NCBI RefSeq assembly: GCF_036245865.1
Contig: NZ_BTTW01000001.1
Span: forward strand, 806,001-870,000
Source: Corallococcus caeni
Lineage (GTDB): Bacteria; Myxococcota; Myxococcia; Myxococcales; Myxococcaceae
Direction of reading: 5' to 3'
Length of the DNA: 64,000 bases
The notes below the pieces were generated by a model. The model saw nothing but the letters and a program-made list of their open reading frames with translations, had not been told where the DNA came from and did no database searches. The position numbers and the translations under genes are program-made. The number at the start of each line of letters is the position of its first letter. Within the stretch, counting starts at the first letter, position 1. Shown in pieces: positions 41,733-52,043 of the stretch.

Positions 41733-43034
41733 ATGGTTCCCCCCAACTCCCCGCCCGTCCGGGCGCTCATCCTGGCCATGGAGTACACGCCCAACATCGC
41801 GGGCGGCGTGGGCACGTACGTGTACGAACTGGCGCGCGGCCTGGTCCAGCAGGGCTGCGAGGTCGAGGTCGTCGCGTACACGCCGGGCGAGCCCGCGGTG
41901 CTGCGCGAGCCGCGCCTCACGGTGCACCTGGTGCCGCCCAGCCGCGAGAGCCTGTCCCAGGCGGCGCAGCTGTCGCTCGTGGGCGGCATCCGCCTCTTCA
42001 ACGAGGACCTGCTGCGCGCCGCGCGCGAGCGCCTGCGGGAGGCGAAGCCGGACCTCATCCACTTCCACCAGTGGCACACCCACCGCGCCGCGCGGGCGCT
42101 GGGCCGCGAGGCGGGCGTGCCCGTTCTGGGCACCAGCCACTACATCTCCGAGCCCGCCGAGCGCTGGTGGGGCCAGACACCGGACCCCGAAATCCTGGAG
42201 GAGGAGCGCAGCCTCTACGACGGCTCCACGCCCATCATCTCCGTGAGCGCGTCCATGAGCGGGCTCATCCAGGAGACGTACGGCCTGCCCGCGTCGCTGC
42301 TGCACACCATCCACTGCGCCATGGACGCCGAGCCCTTCCGCAAGCCGTCCCACGCGCCAGAGGACTACGCGCGGCTGCGCGCGACGGTGGCCACGCCAGC
42401 GGACCCCATCGTCCTCTACACGGGCCGCCTGCATCAGATGAAGGGCATCAGCGCCATCTTCGCCGCGGCGGAGCGGGTGCTGGCGAAACGGCCGGAGGTT
42501 CGATTCCTGCTCGCGGGCGGAACCGACTCACGCGAATCCACGCAGATGGTGCAGGAGCTGTCCCAGCGCTACGCGCCGCTGCTGCCCCGCATCAAGCTGC
42601 TGGGCAAGCTGCCCCGTCCCCAGCTGGGGCTGCTCCACCGCATCGCGGACATCGCGGTGGTGCCCTCGCTGTACGAGCCCTTCGGCTACACCGTCATCGA
42701 GGCCATGGCGTCCGGCCTGCCCCTCGTGGTCACCGACTCCGGAGGCCCCGCGGAGATTGTCATCCCCGGAGAGACGGGACTCATCGTCCCCGTGAACCCG
42801 GGCGCCTCGGGCGGCCCCCGCGAGGTGGACGTGGACGCGTTCGCCGCCGCGCTGCTGGAATTGCTCGCGGACCCCGCCCGCGCCCGCCGCATGGGAGAGA
42901 CGGGACAGCGCCGCGTGGTGGATGTGTTCAACCTGCCGCGCATGGTGGCCGCGAACCTCGCCGTGTACCACCAGGTGCTCCGCGCGCCCGCCCGTCCCCC
43001 GGCCCCTGGCGCCCGGCAGGAGGTGCGGCCATGA
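41733..43034 (+). CDS. GT4-family glycosyltransferase in the NRPS/PKS operon
   Basis: 433 residues, GT-B fold. N-terminal EYTPNIAGGVGTYVYELARGL is the acceptor-side Gly-rich loop; the C-terminal half has the nucleotide-sugar site: IVLYTGRLHQMKGISAIF and SLYEPFGYTVIEAMASGLPL (the E-x7-E pair), then VTDSGGPAEIV. No signal peptide or membrane helix. GT4 enzymes are retaining and use NDP-sugars. It starts 12 nt after the PKS stop and overlaps the thioesterase gene (ATGA), so it is very likely part of the biosynthetic operon and would glycosylate the lipid-polyketide product. The sugar cannot be read from the sequence. Confidence 0.92.
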   Translation: MVPPNSPPVRALILAMEYTPNIAGGVGTYVYELARGLVQQGCEVEVVAYTPGEPAVLREPRLTVHLVPPSRESLSQAAQLSLVGGIRLFNEDLLRAARERLREAKPDLIHFHQWHTHRAARALGREAGVPVLGTSHYISEPAERWWGQTPDPEILEEERSLYDGSTPIISVSASMSGLIQETYGLPASLLHTIHCAMDAEPFRKPSHAPEDYARLRATVATPADPIVLYTGRLHQMKGISAIFAAAERVLAKRPEVRFLLAGGTDSRESTQMVQELSQRYAPLLPRIKLLGKLPRPQLGLLHRIADIAVVPSLYEPFGYTVIEAMASGLPLVVTDSGGPAEIVIPGETGLIVPVNPGASGGPREVDVDAFAAALLELLADPARARRMGETGQRRVVDVFNLPRMVAANLAVYHQVLRAPARPPAPGARQEVRP

Positions 43035-43819
43035 GCGCGGCGACGCCTTCCGGAGGCCTGGCCTTCCACGAGCCTCCTCCGTCCGCGGGGGTGCGCCTGT
43101 TCTGCCTGCCGCACGCGGGGGGCAGCGCGTCCCTCTTCCGCGGCTGGCAGAAGGGGATGGGGGCGGACATCGAGGTCTGCCCGGTGCAACTGCCCGGCCG
43201 GGAGAACCGGCTGCGCGAGCCACCCCTGCGCGAGCTGCCCCGGATGATGGACCTGCTGGTGGACGTCATCGCCGGGCACCCGGACAAGCCCTTCGCGCTC
43301 TTCGGGCACAGCATGGGCGCGCTGCTCGCCTTCGAGCTCTCGCGCACCCTGCGCGCGCGGGGGCTGCCCCAGCCGCTGCACCTCTTCGTCGCCAGCTACC
43401 GCGCCCCCCAGACGCTCCAGTCCGCACCGGCCACCCCGTCCACCCACGACATCGACGTGGCCGAGGCGCGGCGCCTGGGCTCGGCGCTGTCCCTGTCCGG
43501 GGAGATGGCGGAGGAGATGCTGTCGCTGATGCGCGGCACGCTGCTGGCGGACACCGCCCTGTGCGAGTCCTACCGCTTCACGCCAGGCCCGCCGCTGACG
43601 TGTCCGCTGTCCGCCTTCCGGGGCTTCGACGACTACGTCCCAGAGGACGCCACGCTGGCCTGGCGCGAGCTCAGCACCGGCCCCTTTTCCACCCAGACGT
43701 TCCTGGGCGACCACTTCTTCCTGCGAAACACCCCGCGCGGGCTCATCCAGAACCTGCGCAGGAGCCTCGTGAAACGCCCTGCTTCTTCCCTCCCGTCTTC
43801 CCAGGAGACACACCGATGA
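43031..43819 (+). CDS. Type II (editing) thioesterase
   Basis: 262 residues, alpha/beta hydrolase. Landmarks of NRPS/PKS external thioesterases: LFCLPHAGGSASLFRGW, VQLPGRENRLREPP, FALFGHSMGALLAFEL with the nucleophile Ser, FRGFDDYVPED with the Asp, and FLGDHFFLRN with the catalytic His. Such enzymes remove stalled or wrong acyl groups from carrier proteins. As this locus has no chain-terminating TE domain, this one might also do the final hydrolysis or cyclisation; that is inference. Its start lies inside the glycosyltransferase stop and its stop overlaps the next start, showing translational coupling. Confidence 0.93.
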   Translation: MSAATPSGGLAFHEPPPSAGVRLFCLPHAGGSASLFRGWQKGMGADIEVCPVQLPGRENRLREPPLRELPRMMDLLVDVIAGHPDKPFALFGHSMGALLAFELSRTLRARGLPQPLHLFVASYRAPQTLQSAPATPSTHDIDVAEARRLGSALSLSGEMAEEMLSLMRGTLLADTALCESYRFTPGPPLTCPLSAFRGFDDYVPEDATLAWRELSTGPFSTQTFLGDHFFLRNTPRGLIQNLRRSLVKRPASSLPSSQETHR

Positions 43820-44148
43820 AGTACCTCGTCTACGTCAAGGACCGTCCCTCCGGCGTCCAGCCGCCGGATCCCGTCGCGCTCAACCGTTCGGTGCGCGCGT
43901 GGGTGGAGGCCCGCCTCATGGACCGCACCATGGACTGCGCCTATTACGTCCTGCCCAAGATGGGGCTCTGCATCATCAACGCGGACTCCCACGAAGCGCT
44001 GCTGTCGCTGCTGCGTGCCTGGCCGTCGTTCGCCTACCAGGAGTTCGAGATCCACATGCTGGCGGACGTGCGCCACGGCATCGACGACAACTTCGAACGG
44101 CTGCAGCGCACCGGCGCCCAGGGCACGCCCGCTCCGGAGGCGTCATGA
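43816..44148 (+). CDS. Small alpha/beta-barrel-like protein of the biosynthetic operon
   Basis: 110 residues, beginning MKYLVYVKDRPSGVQPPD. The strand-helix-strand plan (VYVKD; SVRAWVEARLMDR; CAYYVLPKMGLCIINAD; EALLSLLRAWPSF; YQEFEIHMLADV) resembles muconolactone-isomerase/YCII-like dimeric alpha-beta barrels, which act as isomerases, cyclases or small monooxygenases. I cannot assign a family with confidence. Its start and stop both overlap neighbouring genes by ATGA, so it is made in step with the thioesterase and dioxygenase and is probably needed for the product, perhaps for a cyclisation or isomerisation step. Confidence 0.75.
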   Translation: MKYLVYVKDRPSGVQPPDPVALNRSVRAWVEARLMDRTMDCAYYVLPKMGLCIINADSHEALLSLLRAWPSFAYQEFEIHMLADVRHGIDDNFERLQRTGAQGTPAPEAS

Positions 44149-45017
44149 GCGCCGCGACGCCCCTCGCCGGCTCCACCGCGCGGGCGCCGGAGAGAAGGCC
44201 GCTGCCGGCCAGCGACCGGCGGGGCTTCTTCGACGGGCTCGAAGCCGACGACAAGCCCGTCATCCTCACGGAGGCCATGAAGGACTGGCCCGCCGCGAAG
44301 CAGTGGACCTTCGACTGGTTCGCCAGGGAACTAGGGGAGACGCGCGTCCCGGTGGAGTGGCTGCGCTACAGCCGCAAGGACGGCGGTGGCGTGGAGCGCG
44401 TGGGCCGGGTGCGCGAGGCGAAGCTGCGCGACTACGTCCAGACGGTGAAGGGCCCGGACGCGCGGGACGCGGGCTACCTCATTGGCAACGACCTGTTCCG
44501 CATCCTCCCCCAGCTGCGCGGCGACGTGCGCTTCCAGGACTACGACGTCCCGCACCGGCTCACCGAGCAGCTCTTCTTCATGGGGCCCAAGGGCTGCTTC
44601 ACCCAGCTGCACCTGGACCGCGCGCACAACCTGCACGCGGTGATGGTGGGCCGCAAGCAGTGGCAGCTCTACTCGCCCAAGCGGGACAAGGAGCTGCGGC
44701 CCTCGAAGCTGGGCCACGTCTGGTCGGTGATGAGCGCGTACGACCTGGCACCGGACGGCGGCCGCGCGGATCAACTGCCCGGCGGCCACGTCCCGGACTA
44801 CGACTTCGTGCTGGAGGCCGGGGAAATCCTCTACCTGCCGTATGGCTGGTGGCACCGCGTACTCACCGTGGAGGACGCCATCGCCACCAACTACTGGTGG
44901 TGGACCTGGTCCATGCTGGCGCGCATTGGGCCCATGCTCATCCCGTCCATCACGCTGAGCGCGCTCAGCCGCATGCGCAAGCAGCGCGTGCTGGGCCGCG
45001 AGTTCAAGGAGCAGTGA
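44145..45017 (+). CDS. JmjC/cupin_8-like Fe(II)/2-oxoglutarate dioxygenase
   Basis: 290 residues. The jelly-roll core shows an HxD pair in FTQLHLDRAHNLHAVMVG, the 2OG-side stretch KQWQLYSPKRDKEL, a late VLEAGEILYLPYGWWHRVL with the distal His, then ATNYWWWTWSM. These are the cupin_8/JmjC hydroxylase landmarks. The N-terminus has DDKPVILTEAMKDWPA, also typical. A C-terminal hydrophobic stretch (MLARIGPMLIPSITLSAL) may attach it to a membrane. It is the last gene of the coupled quartet after the PKS genes; by position it would hydroxylate the lipid or peptide part of the product. Confidence 0.88.
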   Translation: MSAATPLAGSTARAPERRPLPASDRRGFFDGLEADDKPVILTEAMKDWPAAKQWTFDWFARELGETRVPVEWLRYSRKDGGGVERVGRVREAKLRDYVQTVKGPDARDAGYLIGNDLFRILPQLRGDVRFQDYDVPHRLTEQLFFMGPKGCFTQLHLDRAHNLHAVMVGRKQWQLYSPKRDKELRPSKLGHVWSVMSAYDLAPDGGRADQLPGGHVPDYDFVLEAGEILYLPYGWWHRVLTVEDAIATNYWWWTWSMLARIGPMLIPSITLSALSRMRKQRVLGREFKEQ

Positions 45018-45033
45018 GCCTCGCCCCGCGGCG

Positions 45034-46341
45034 TCAGGCGTCGGCCTGGGACACGCCGCCCCGGGCCGGCTCGCTGGATGGCGTGGGGGTCCCGGCGCGC
45101 CACGTCTCGCGGGCCCAGGCGACTCCCGCGCCCAGCACCATCGCGTTGCGCACGAGGAGCAGCAGCGTGTACGGCGGCTGGAAGCCCTTGCTGTAGGTGC
45201 TGCCCGCGAAGAGGCCGCGAGTCATCGCCGCGGCCACCAGCAGCACGACGGACGGCCCCACCCTGCCGGAGAGCAGCGCGAGCGCGGCGGCCCCGGTGAG
45301 CCAGATGAGGTACTGCGGGCTGAGCACCGGGTTGAGGATGACGAAGGCCGTGAGCGGCACCAGCGCCAGCCGGGCCAGGTCCTCGATGTGCACCGGAGGC
45401 CTGCGCCAGGCGGCGCGCACGGACACCGCCGCGGCCAGCAGCGAGCCCGCGACCCAGAGCTGGCGGGTGACGGCGCGGACCCCTTCCGCGTCCGCGCCGT
45501 GCAGCTCGTAGGAGGCGGGGGCGTGGACCCACTGGGCCTGGGCGAGGCCCAGCTGGTGCGCGGCCCAGAGCAGGCCCGCGGAGAAGGCCTCCACCTGGAG
45601 GCCCCGCTCGACGTGGAAGGACGCGAACTGCCACCACGGCCACACGAAGCTCAGCGGCACCAGCGGCAGCACGCCCGCGACCAGGCCCGTGAGCAGGGCC
45701 CGTGTCGGCTTCGCGCCCCGACGCCAGCACACCGCCAGGGCCAGCGGCACGAGGACCGCCGGGTAGAGCTTGGTGACGGTGCCCACCGCCAACGCCGCGC
45801 CGGCCCAGCCTTCACGGCGGCGCATCAGGGCCACCAGCGCGGCCAGCGCGAGCGCGGCGGGGATGACGTCGTAGCGCTTGAGGTAGTGCACGCTCTGGAT
45901 CCAGCTGACGACGAAGTACGCCGCGAGCGGCGCCCACGCACGCCAGGACGTGCCCCACCGGCGCACCCCTTCGGACAGCAGGAGCCACTTGATGAACGCG
46001 TCGAAGAGCGTGAGCTGGAGGCCGAACGCGAGGATGAACCCGCGCAGGTCGCCACCCGCCCACGTCGCGGGCACGAACCACAGGAGCGCGTAGGGCGGGT
46101 ACTCGAAGCGGAAGTCGCGGTTGGGGGTCGCGCCGTCCAGGAACGCGCGGGCCGTCCGGAAGTACAGCGGCAGGTCGCCCTCGCGGAGGGAGAGCGCGGC
46201 GTAGAGCACCAGCGGCAACACGCTCACGGCGAGCGCGACCCAGTGCCTGGGCGCGAGCCGGGAGGACGCGGACGGATTCGGAGCGGACACGGGGCGGCAC
46301 TCTGCCCGTGTGGGCCGGGTGCTGTCGCCGGGGAAAGGCAT
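45034..46341 (-). CDS. Polytopic membrane glycosyltransferase (GT87/DUF2029-like)
   Basis: 435 residues from the ATG at 46341, which has GGGGAGGGG just upstream; a later GTG at 46290 is also possible. About ten membrane helices. The first periplasmic loop carries RTARAFLDGATPNRDFRFEYPP, a motif of GT-C enzymes that use polyprenyl-phosphate sugars, and later come YLKRYDVIPAALALAALVAL and NPVLSPQYLIWLTG. By family these transfer mannose or related sugars to lipid or polysaccharide acceptors on the outer face of the inner membrane. It converges on the biosynthetic operon, ending 17 nt after the dioxygenase stop, and is probably not part of it. Confidence 0.8.
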   Translation of the reverse strand: MPFPGDSTRPTRAECRPVSAPNPSASSRLAPRHWVALAVSVLPLVLYAALSLREGDLPLYFRTARAFLDGATPNRDFRFEYPPYALLWFVPATWAGGDLRGFILAFGLQLTLFDAFIKWLLLSEGVRRWGTSWRAWAPLAAYFVVSWIQSVHYLKRYDVIPAALALAALVALMRRREGWAGAALAVGTVTKLYPAVLVPLALAVCWRRGAKPTRALLTGLVAGVLPLVPLSFVWPWWQFASFHVERGLQVEAFSAGLLWAAHQLGLAQAQWVHAPASYELHGADAEGVRAVTRQLWVAGSLLAAAVSVRAAWRRPPVHIEDLARLALVPLTAFVILNPVLSPQYLIWLTGAAALALLSGRVGPSVVLLVAAAMTRGLFAGSTYSKGFQPPYTLLLLVRNAMVLGAGVAWARETWRAGTPTPSSEPARGGVSQADA

Positions 46342-46432
46342 CCGGCCCCTCCCCTGTCCGGCCCCCGGCCGGGCGCATCGCCGTGCGACGCGGCATCCCA
46401 CCCGCTAGGTTCCGGGCCAGGTCTCCCACTCC

Positions 46433-46987
46433 ATGAAGCTCCACCGCCCCACGAAGGACGAGCTGTTCGCCGCCACCGGCCGCACCATGAAGGACCTGCT
46501 GGCCCCGGGCCTGCGGGTGCTCTTCTGCGGCATCAACCCCAGCCTCTACTCCGCGGTGGTGGGGGTGCACTTCGCGCGGCCGGGCAATCGCTTCTGGCCG
46601 TCGCTGCACGCGTCGGGCTTCACGCCGCGCCGCCTGCAACCCTCCGAGCAGGAGGAGCTGCTGGGCCTGGGCCTGGGCATCACCAACGTGGTGGACCGGG
46701 CCACGGCGAGCGCGGACATGCTGGACGCGGAGGAGTACGCGGAAGGGGCGAAGTCGCTCGCCCGCAAGGTGAAGCGCTACCGCCCGAGGTACCTCGCGGT
46801 GCTGGGCCTGGGCGCGTACCGCACCGCCTTCGCGCGGCCGAAGGCGAGGTTCGGCCTCCAGGAGGAGACGCTGGGCGACACCCGGCTGTGGGTGCTGCCC
46901 AATCCCAGCGGGCTCAACGCCAGCTACCAGCTGCCGGACCTCGCGCGGCTGTACGGCGAGCTGCGCCGCGCGGTGGAGGCCCGCTGA
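46433..46987 (+). CDS. mug: G/U mismatch-specific DNA glycosylase (Mug/TDG type)
   Basis: 184 residues. The family-2 uracil-DNA glycosylase motifs are present: VLFCGINPSLYSAVVG (motif 1, with the Asn of GINPS) and WVLPNPSGLNASYQ (motif 2, NPSGLN wedge loop), with FARPGNRFWPSLHASGF between. The enzyme removes uracil or thymine from mismatches with G during base-excision repair. Size is close to E. coli Mug (about 168). Divergent from the GT87-like gene over about 90 nt and convergent with the CysQ-like gene, with stops almost touching. Confidence 0.92.
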   Translation: MKLHRPTKDELFAATGRTMKDLLAPGLRVLFCGINPSLYSAVVGVHFARPGNRFWPSLHASGFTPRRLQPSEQEELLGLGLGITNVVDRATASADMLDAEEYAEGAKSLARKVKRYRPRYLAVLGLGAYRTAFARPKARFGLQEETLGDTRLWVLPNPSGLNASYQLPDLARLYGELRRAVEAR

Positions 46988-47821
46988 CTACTTCAGCAGG
47001 CCGGACTCGCGGGCCACCTGCGAGGCGACGGGCAGCACCTTGTCGAAGGCGGCGGCGTTGCACGCGAGCAGGCCCCGGCGGTTCTGGAGCTCGGAGCCGT
47101 CGTACAGGTACGCGTTGCCCGCGAGGTCCGTGAGCACGCCGCCCGCGGAGCGGATGACGGCCTCCGGCGCGCAGTTGTCCCAGCGGTAGCTCTTGTCGCT
47201 CACGTGCACGTAGAGGTCGCAGCGGGCCTCCGCCAGCAGGCCGCACTTGAGCCCCACCGAACCGGACTCCGTCTCCTTCGTGATGCCCAGCCGCTGCACC
47301 ACCGCGTCCGTCGTCTTGGAGCGGTGCGAGCGCGACACCACCAGCCGCAGCTGCGCGGGGTCCGCCACGTCCGACACGCGCAGCGCGCGGCGGCCCTGGG
47401 GGTCCTCCACGTAGCCCTGCTCGCCCACGACGCCGGAGTACAGGACGTCGCCCACCGCGCGGTAGACGACGCCCAGCGCCGCCCGGCCCTCCACCGCGAG
47501 GCCGATGTGGATGGCGAACTCGCCGTTGCGGTTGACGAACTCCTGCGTGCCGTCGAGCGGATCCACGAACCAGCAGCGGCTGAAGCGCTTCGCGTCGGAG
47601 ACGTCCTCCTTCTCCTCCGCCACCACGCCGTCGGCCGGGAAGGCCTTGCGCAGCTCGCCCACGATGAAGGCGTTGGCGCGCTCGTCCGCCACCGTGACGG
47701 GCCCGGCGCCGCCCGCCTTGTCCGTGACGGAGAAGTCCGTGGCGTAGACCTGCAGGAGGATGTCACCAGCCTGGCGCGCGATGCGCCGGGCCACTTCGAG
47801 CTCTTGGGCGAGTGCGGACAT
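46988..47821 (-). CDS. 3'(2'),5'-bisphosphate nucleotidase / inositol-phosphatase family
   Basis: 277 residues. The metal-dependent phosphatase motifs are complete: VVAEEKED (Glu-Glu), CWFVDPLDGTQEFV (the DPxDGT metal site), and SYRWDNCAPEAVIRSAGG (the WDxxAxxxI motif). Overall it resembles CysQ (PAP phosphatase) more than SuhB, because of FVNRNGEFAIHIGLAVEG and the later LLACNAAAFDKVL. It would hydrolyse 3'-phosphoadenosine 5'-phosphate from sulfate activation, or inositol phosphates. Start at the ATG of MSALAQELEVARRI; the longer open frame upstream is low-complexity Arg/Pro and not credible. Confidence 0.88.
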   Translation of the reverse strand: MSALAQELEVARRIARQAGDILLQVYATDFSVTDKAGGAGPVTVADERANAFIVGELRKAFPADGVVAEEKEDVSDAKRFSRCWFVDPLDGTQEFVNRNGEFAIHIGLAVEGRAALGVVYRAVGDVLYSGVVGEQGYVEDPQGRRALRVSDVADPAQLRLVVSRSHRSKTTDAVVQRLGITKETESGSVGLKCGLLAEARCDLYVHVSDKSYRWDNCAPEAVIRSAGGVLTDLAGNAYLYDGSELQNRRGLLACNAAAFDKVLPVASQVARESGLLK

Positions 47822-47894
47822 GGAGGCCCCCGAGTCTACTGGGGCGAATTGCCCCTCGTGGGGAAATCTGCCCCGCCGCGAACGCCCCACCGTC

Positions 47895-47955
47895 CAGGGC
47901 GGAAGCCCTGGCCCGGTGGCTGCAATCCCGGGGGGATTCGTCTTCCTCCCCCGGG
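47895..47955. promoter_or_regulatory. Two hairpins in the divergent CysQ-like/DUF3592 gap
   Basis: CAGGGC-GGAA-GCCCTG (47895-47910) and CCCGGGGG with CCCCCGGG (47927-47934 and 47948-47955) occupy the 167-nt divergent intergenic region. They may be operators or leader hairpins of the DUF3592 gene; no clear promoter boxes are seen. Confidence 0.3.
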
Positions 47956-47988
47956 CAGCACGGCGGGGTGCAAGCAAGGACTCGAACG

Positions 47989-48492
47989 ATGATGAAGTGG
48001 CTGATGGGACTGGCCCTGCTGGGCATTGGCGTGGCGCTGGCGTTCGCGGGCGGGCGGATGGTGTACCGCTCCAAGGCGAGCAAGGACTGGCCCACCGCTC
48101 AGGGCACCGTGCTGACCTCCCGCGTGGAGACGCTGCGCAGCAAGCGCGCGGTGAGCTTCCGCCCGGAGGTGAGCTACCGCTACGAGGTGAACGGCGTCCC
48201 GTACACCTCCGACACGGTGGCCTTCGACGGCCACGGCTCCGGCGGGCTCGCGGACGCGCAGGCCGTGTCGCGCCACTACGCGGCGGGCTCGCCGGTGACG
48301 CTGCACTACGAGCCGGAGGACCCCTCCGTGGCGTGCCTCCAGTGCGGCGACACGGGCGTCGTGAACTACCTGGTGACGCTGGGCGGCGCGGTGTTCGCGC
48401 TGGTGGCCGCCTGGGGCCTGGTGGAGCTGGCCCGCACCAGCCTGCGCGACAGCAAGCGCGCCGCCCCGCCGATGCGCGCGAAGGCCCGGTAG
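47989..48492 (+). CDS. DUF3592 membrane protein
   Basis: 167 residues from the ATG at 47989, with CAAGGACTCGAACG as ribosome site. One membrane helix at each end (GLALLGIGVALAFAGGRMVY and LVTLGGAVFALVAAWGLVEL) brackets an external beta-rich domain. The family pattern is DWPTAQGTVLTSRVE, VSYRYEVNGVPYTSDTVAF and GSPVTLHYEPEDPSVACLQ. DUF3592 proteins have no known function. Upstream in-frame sequence is out of keeping with the family and is left out. Confidence 0.88.
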   Translation: MMKWLMGLALLGIGVALAFAGGRMVYRSKASKDWPTAQGTVLTSRVETLRSKRAVSFRPEVSYRYEVNGVPYTSDTVAFDGHGSGGLADAQAVSRHYAAGSPVTLHYEPEDPSVACLQCGDTGVVNYLVTLGGAVFALVAAWGLVELARTSLRDSKRAAPPMRAKAR

Positions 48493-48606
48493 GCAACGCC
48501 GGGCCGCCCCTTCAAGTGACGGGCTGAGCACTTCCAGCGGGAAGACTTCGACAGGCGCGGCCTGGGGTGCCCATCCTGGGGCGGACACCCGCTTCCTGGA
48601 GAACGC

Positions 48607-49095
48607 ATGCCCGTCACCATCCGCCCCGCGAAGGACTCGGACGCGCCCGCGCTGGGCCGCATGGGCGCGGCGCTCGCGCGTCAGCACCATGGCTTCGACG
48701 CCCAGCGCTTCATGGTCCCGGACGACGTGGAGTCCGGCTACCGCTGGTGGCTGGGCAAGGAGGCGCGCCGTCCGCAGGAGGCCGTGGTGCTGGTGGCGGA
48801 GCTGGACGGCGAGGTCGTGGGCTACTGCTACGGCCGGTTGGAGGGCGTGGACTGGAACATGCTCCTCGACAAGCACGGCGCCCTGCACGACATCTGGGTG
48901 GAGGCGACGGCGCGCGGCACCGGCACCGGCCGGCTGCTCGCGGAGGCCATGGTGCAGCGGCTCACGGAGATGGGCGCGCCGCGCGTCGTCCTCAGCACCG
49001 CCGCGAAGAACGAAGCCGCGCGGCGCCTGTTCGAACGGCTGGGCTGGCGTCCCACCATGGTGGAGATGACCCGTGAGACGCCGCCCCGTTCCTGA
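48607..49095 (+). CDS. GNAT family N-acetyltransferase
   Basis: 162 residues, the size of single-domain GNATs. Strand/helix pattern: VTIRPAKDSDAPALGRMG at the start, EAVVLVAELDGEVVGYCYGR, ALHDIWVEATARGTGTGRLL with the acetyl-CoA-binding Arg/Gln-x-x-Gly-x-Gly-type loop (ARGTGTGRLL), and VVLSTAAKNEAARRLFERLGW near the end. It transfers acetyl from acetyl-CoA to an amine; substrate unknown. The ATG follows GGAGAACGC. Convergent with glnS. Confidence 0.92.
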   Translation: MPVTIRPAKDSDAPALGRMGAALARQHHGFDAQRFMVPDDVESGYRWWLGKEARRPQEAVVLVAELDGEVVGYCYGRLEGVDWNMLLDKHGALHDIWVEATARGTGTGRLLAEAMVQRLTEMGAPRVVLSTAAKNEAARRLFERLGWRPTMVEMTRETPPRS

Positions 49096-49109
49096 GCGAA
49101 GGACGCGCC

Positions 49110-50792
<1,683 letters not shown>

Positions 50793-50856
50793 GATGGGTG
50801 CGAATCCTCTTGAAGCGGGACCAGGGGAGCAAGGTTTTCCTGACCCGGCCCCGGGT

Positions 50857-51993
50857 TCAGACCTCCGCCAGCAGCGACTCCCAGGCCTTGAGCGCCCGCT
50901 CGGCGGACAACTCGTCCGCCCGGTCCAGGGCCCGCTGGCGCAGCCCGTCGCGCCACCCGGCGTCCTCCACCACGCGGGACAGGGCCTGGGCCATGGCCGC
51001 GTCGTCCCCCATGGGGACCAGCACCCCCGCCCGCCCCCCGTCCAGGGCCTCGGCGGGGCCAGAGGGACAGTCCGTGCTGACGATGGGGCAGCCCAGCGCG
51101 AGCGCCTCCAGCAGCACCATGGGCAGGCCCTCGAAGCGCGAGGACAGGGCGAACGCCGTGGCCCGCCGCATCAGCGCGTGCGGGTTGTCCGCGTAGCCTG
51201 GCATGAACACGGAAGCCTCCACCCCCAGTTCCGCCACCAGCGCCTTCAGCTCCGCCTCCAGCGACCCCACCCCCAGGACGAGCAGGTGGGTGTCCGTCCC
51301 GGCGGCCCGCATCCGGGCGTGCGCGCGGATGAGCATGTCGAAGGACTTCTGCGGCTCCAGCCGGCCCACCGCGATGATCACGGGCTTCTGGAACACCGGC
51401 TCCGCCCACGCGGGCAGGGGGGCGTCCGCCGCGGCGCGGATCCGCTCGGCGTCCACGAAGTTGGGGATGACCTCCAGCCGCTCGCGGTCCACGTTCACCA
51501 GCTCCGCGAACGCCTTCGCGGAGTCGTAGCCGCACGCCACGATGCGGTCCATGCCCGGGTAGAGCACCTTCAGGCCCCAGAGCTGACGGCGCGGCTGTTC
51601 CCGGTGGAACGCCCCCCAGTCGAAGTGCACCATCCCCAACACGGGCTTGCCCAGGAGGGCCCCCGCCATCCGCGCCAGCAGGGCCGCCCTTCCCTCCTGC
51701 CCGGAGACGATGATGTCCGCCTTGCGCGCCTCGTGGAACAGCCGCCACAGCATCCGCGGCAGCTCCCAGCGCCGGTAGGCCTCCACGCCCACGCCCCAGG
51801 AGATGGGCACGTCCGCCGGGATGCGCCCGCGCGTGTCCGGCGGCGGCGGCCCGTGGTGGAAGAACAGCGAGGGATCGAACCGCTCCCGGTCCAGGCCCGC
51901 CAGCACGTTGCACACCGAGCGCTCGATGCCCCCCGTCCCCATGAACACGAGCGTGAACAACACACGCTTCCGCCCGGGTGCCGGGACCGCCAT
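50857..51993 (-). CDS. GT4-family glycosyltransferase
   Basis: 378 residues from the ATG at 51993 ([17 protein letters not shown]); a GTG at 52083 would overlap the neighbouring gene by 40 nt. GT-B fold: [19 protein letters not shown] at the N-terminus, [21 protein letters not shown] and [20 protein letters not shown] (E-x7-E pair) in the nucleotide-sugar half. No membrane helix. It lies downstream of a FemAB-like and a GT2 gene on the same strand, in a likely three-gene operon (54025 to 50857) for a surface glycan or glycolipid. Confidence 0.88.
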   Translation of the reverse strand: MAVPAPGRKRVLFTLVFMGTGGIERSVCNVLAGLDRERFDPSLFFHHGPPPPDTRGRIPADVPISWGVGVEAYRRWELPRMLWRLFHEARKADIIVSGQEGRAALLARMAGALLGKPVLGMVHFDWGAFHREQPRRQLWGLKVLYPGMDRIVACGYDSAKAFAELVNVDRERLEVIPNFVDAERIRAAADAPLPAWAEPVFQKPVIIAVGRLEPQKSFDMLIRAHARMRAAGTDTHLLVLGVGSLEAELKALVAELGVEASVFMPGYADNPHALMRRATAFALSSRFEGLPMVLLEALALGCPIVSTDCPSGPAEALDGGRAGVLVPMGDDAAMAQALSRVVEDAGWRDGLRQRALDRADELSAERALKAWESLLAEV

Positions 51994-52043
51994 GTCTCGC
52001 GCCTGCAGTTCCAATGTCTGGGATTCCCGGTAAGAGACGATTT

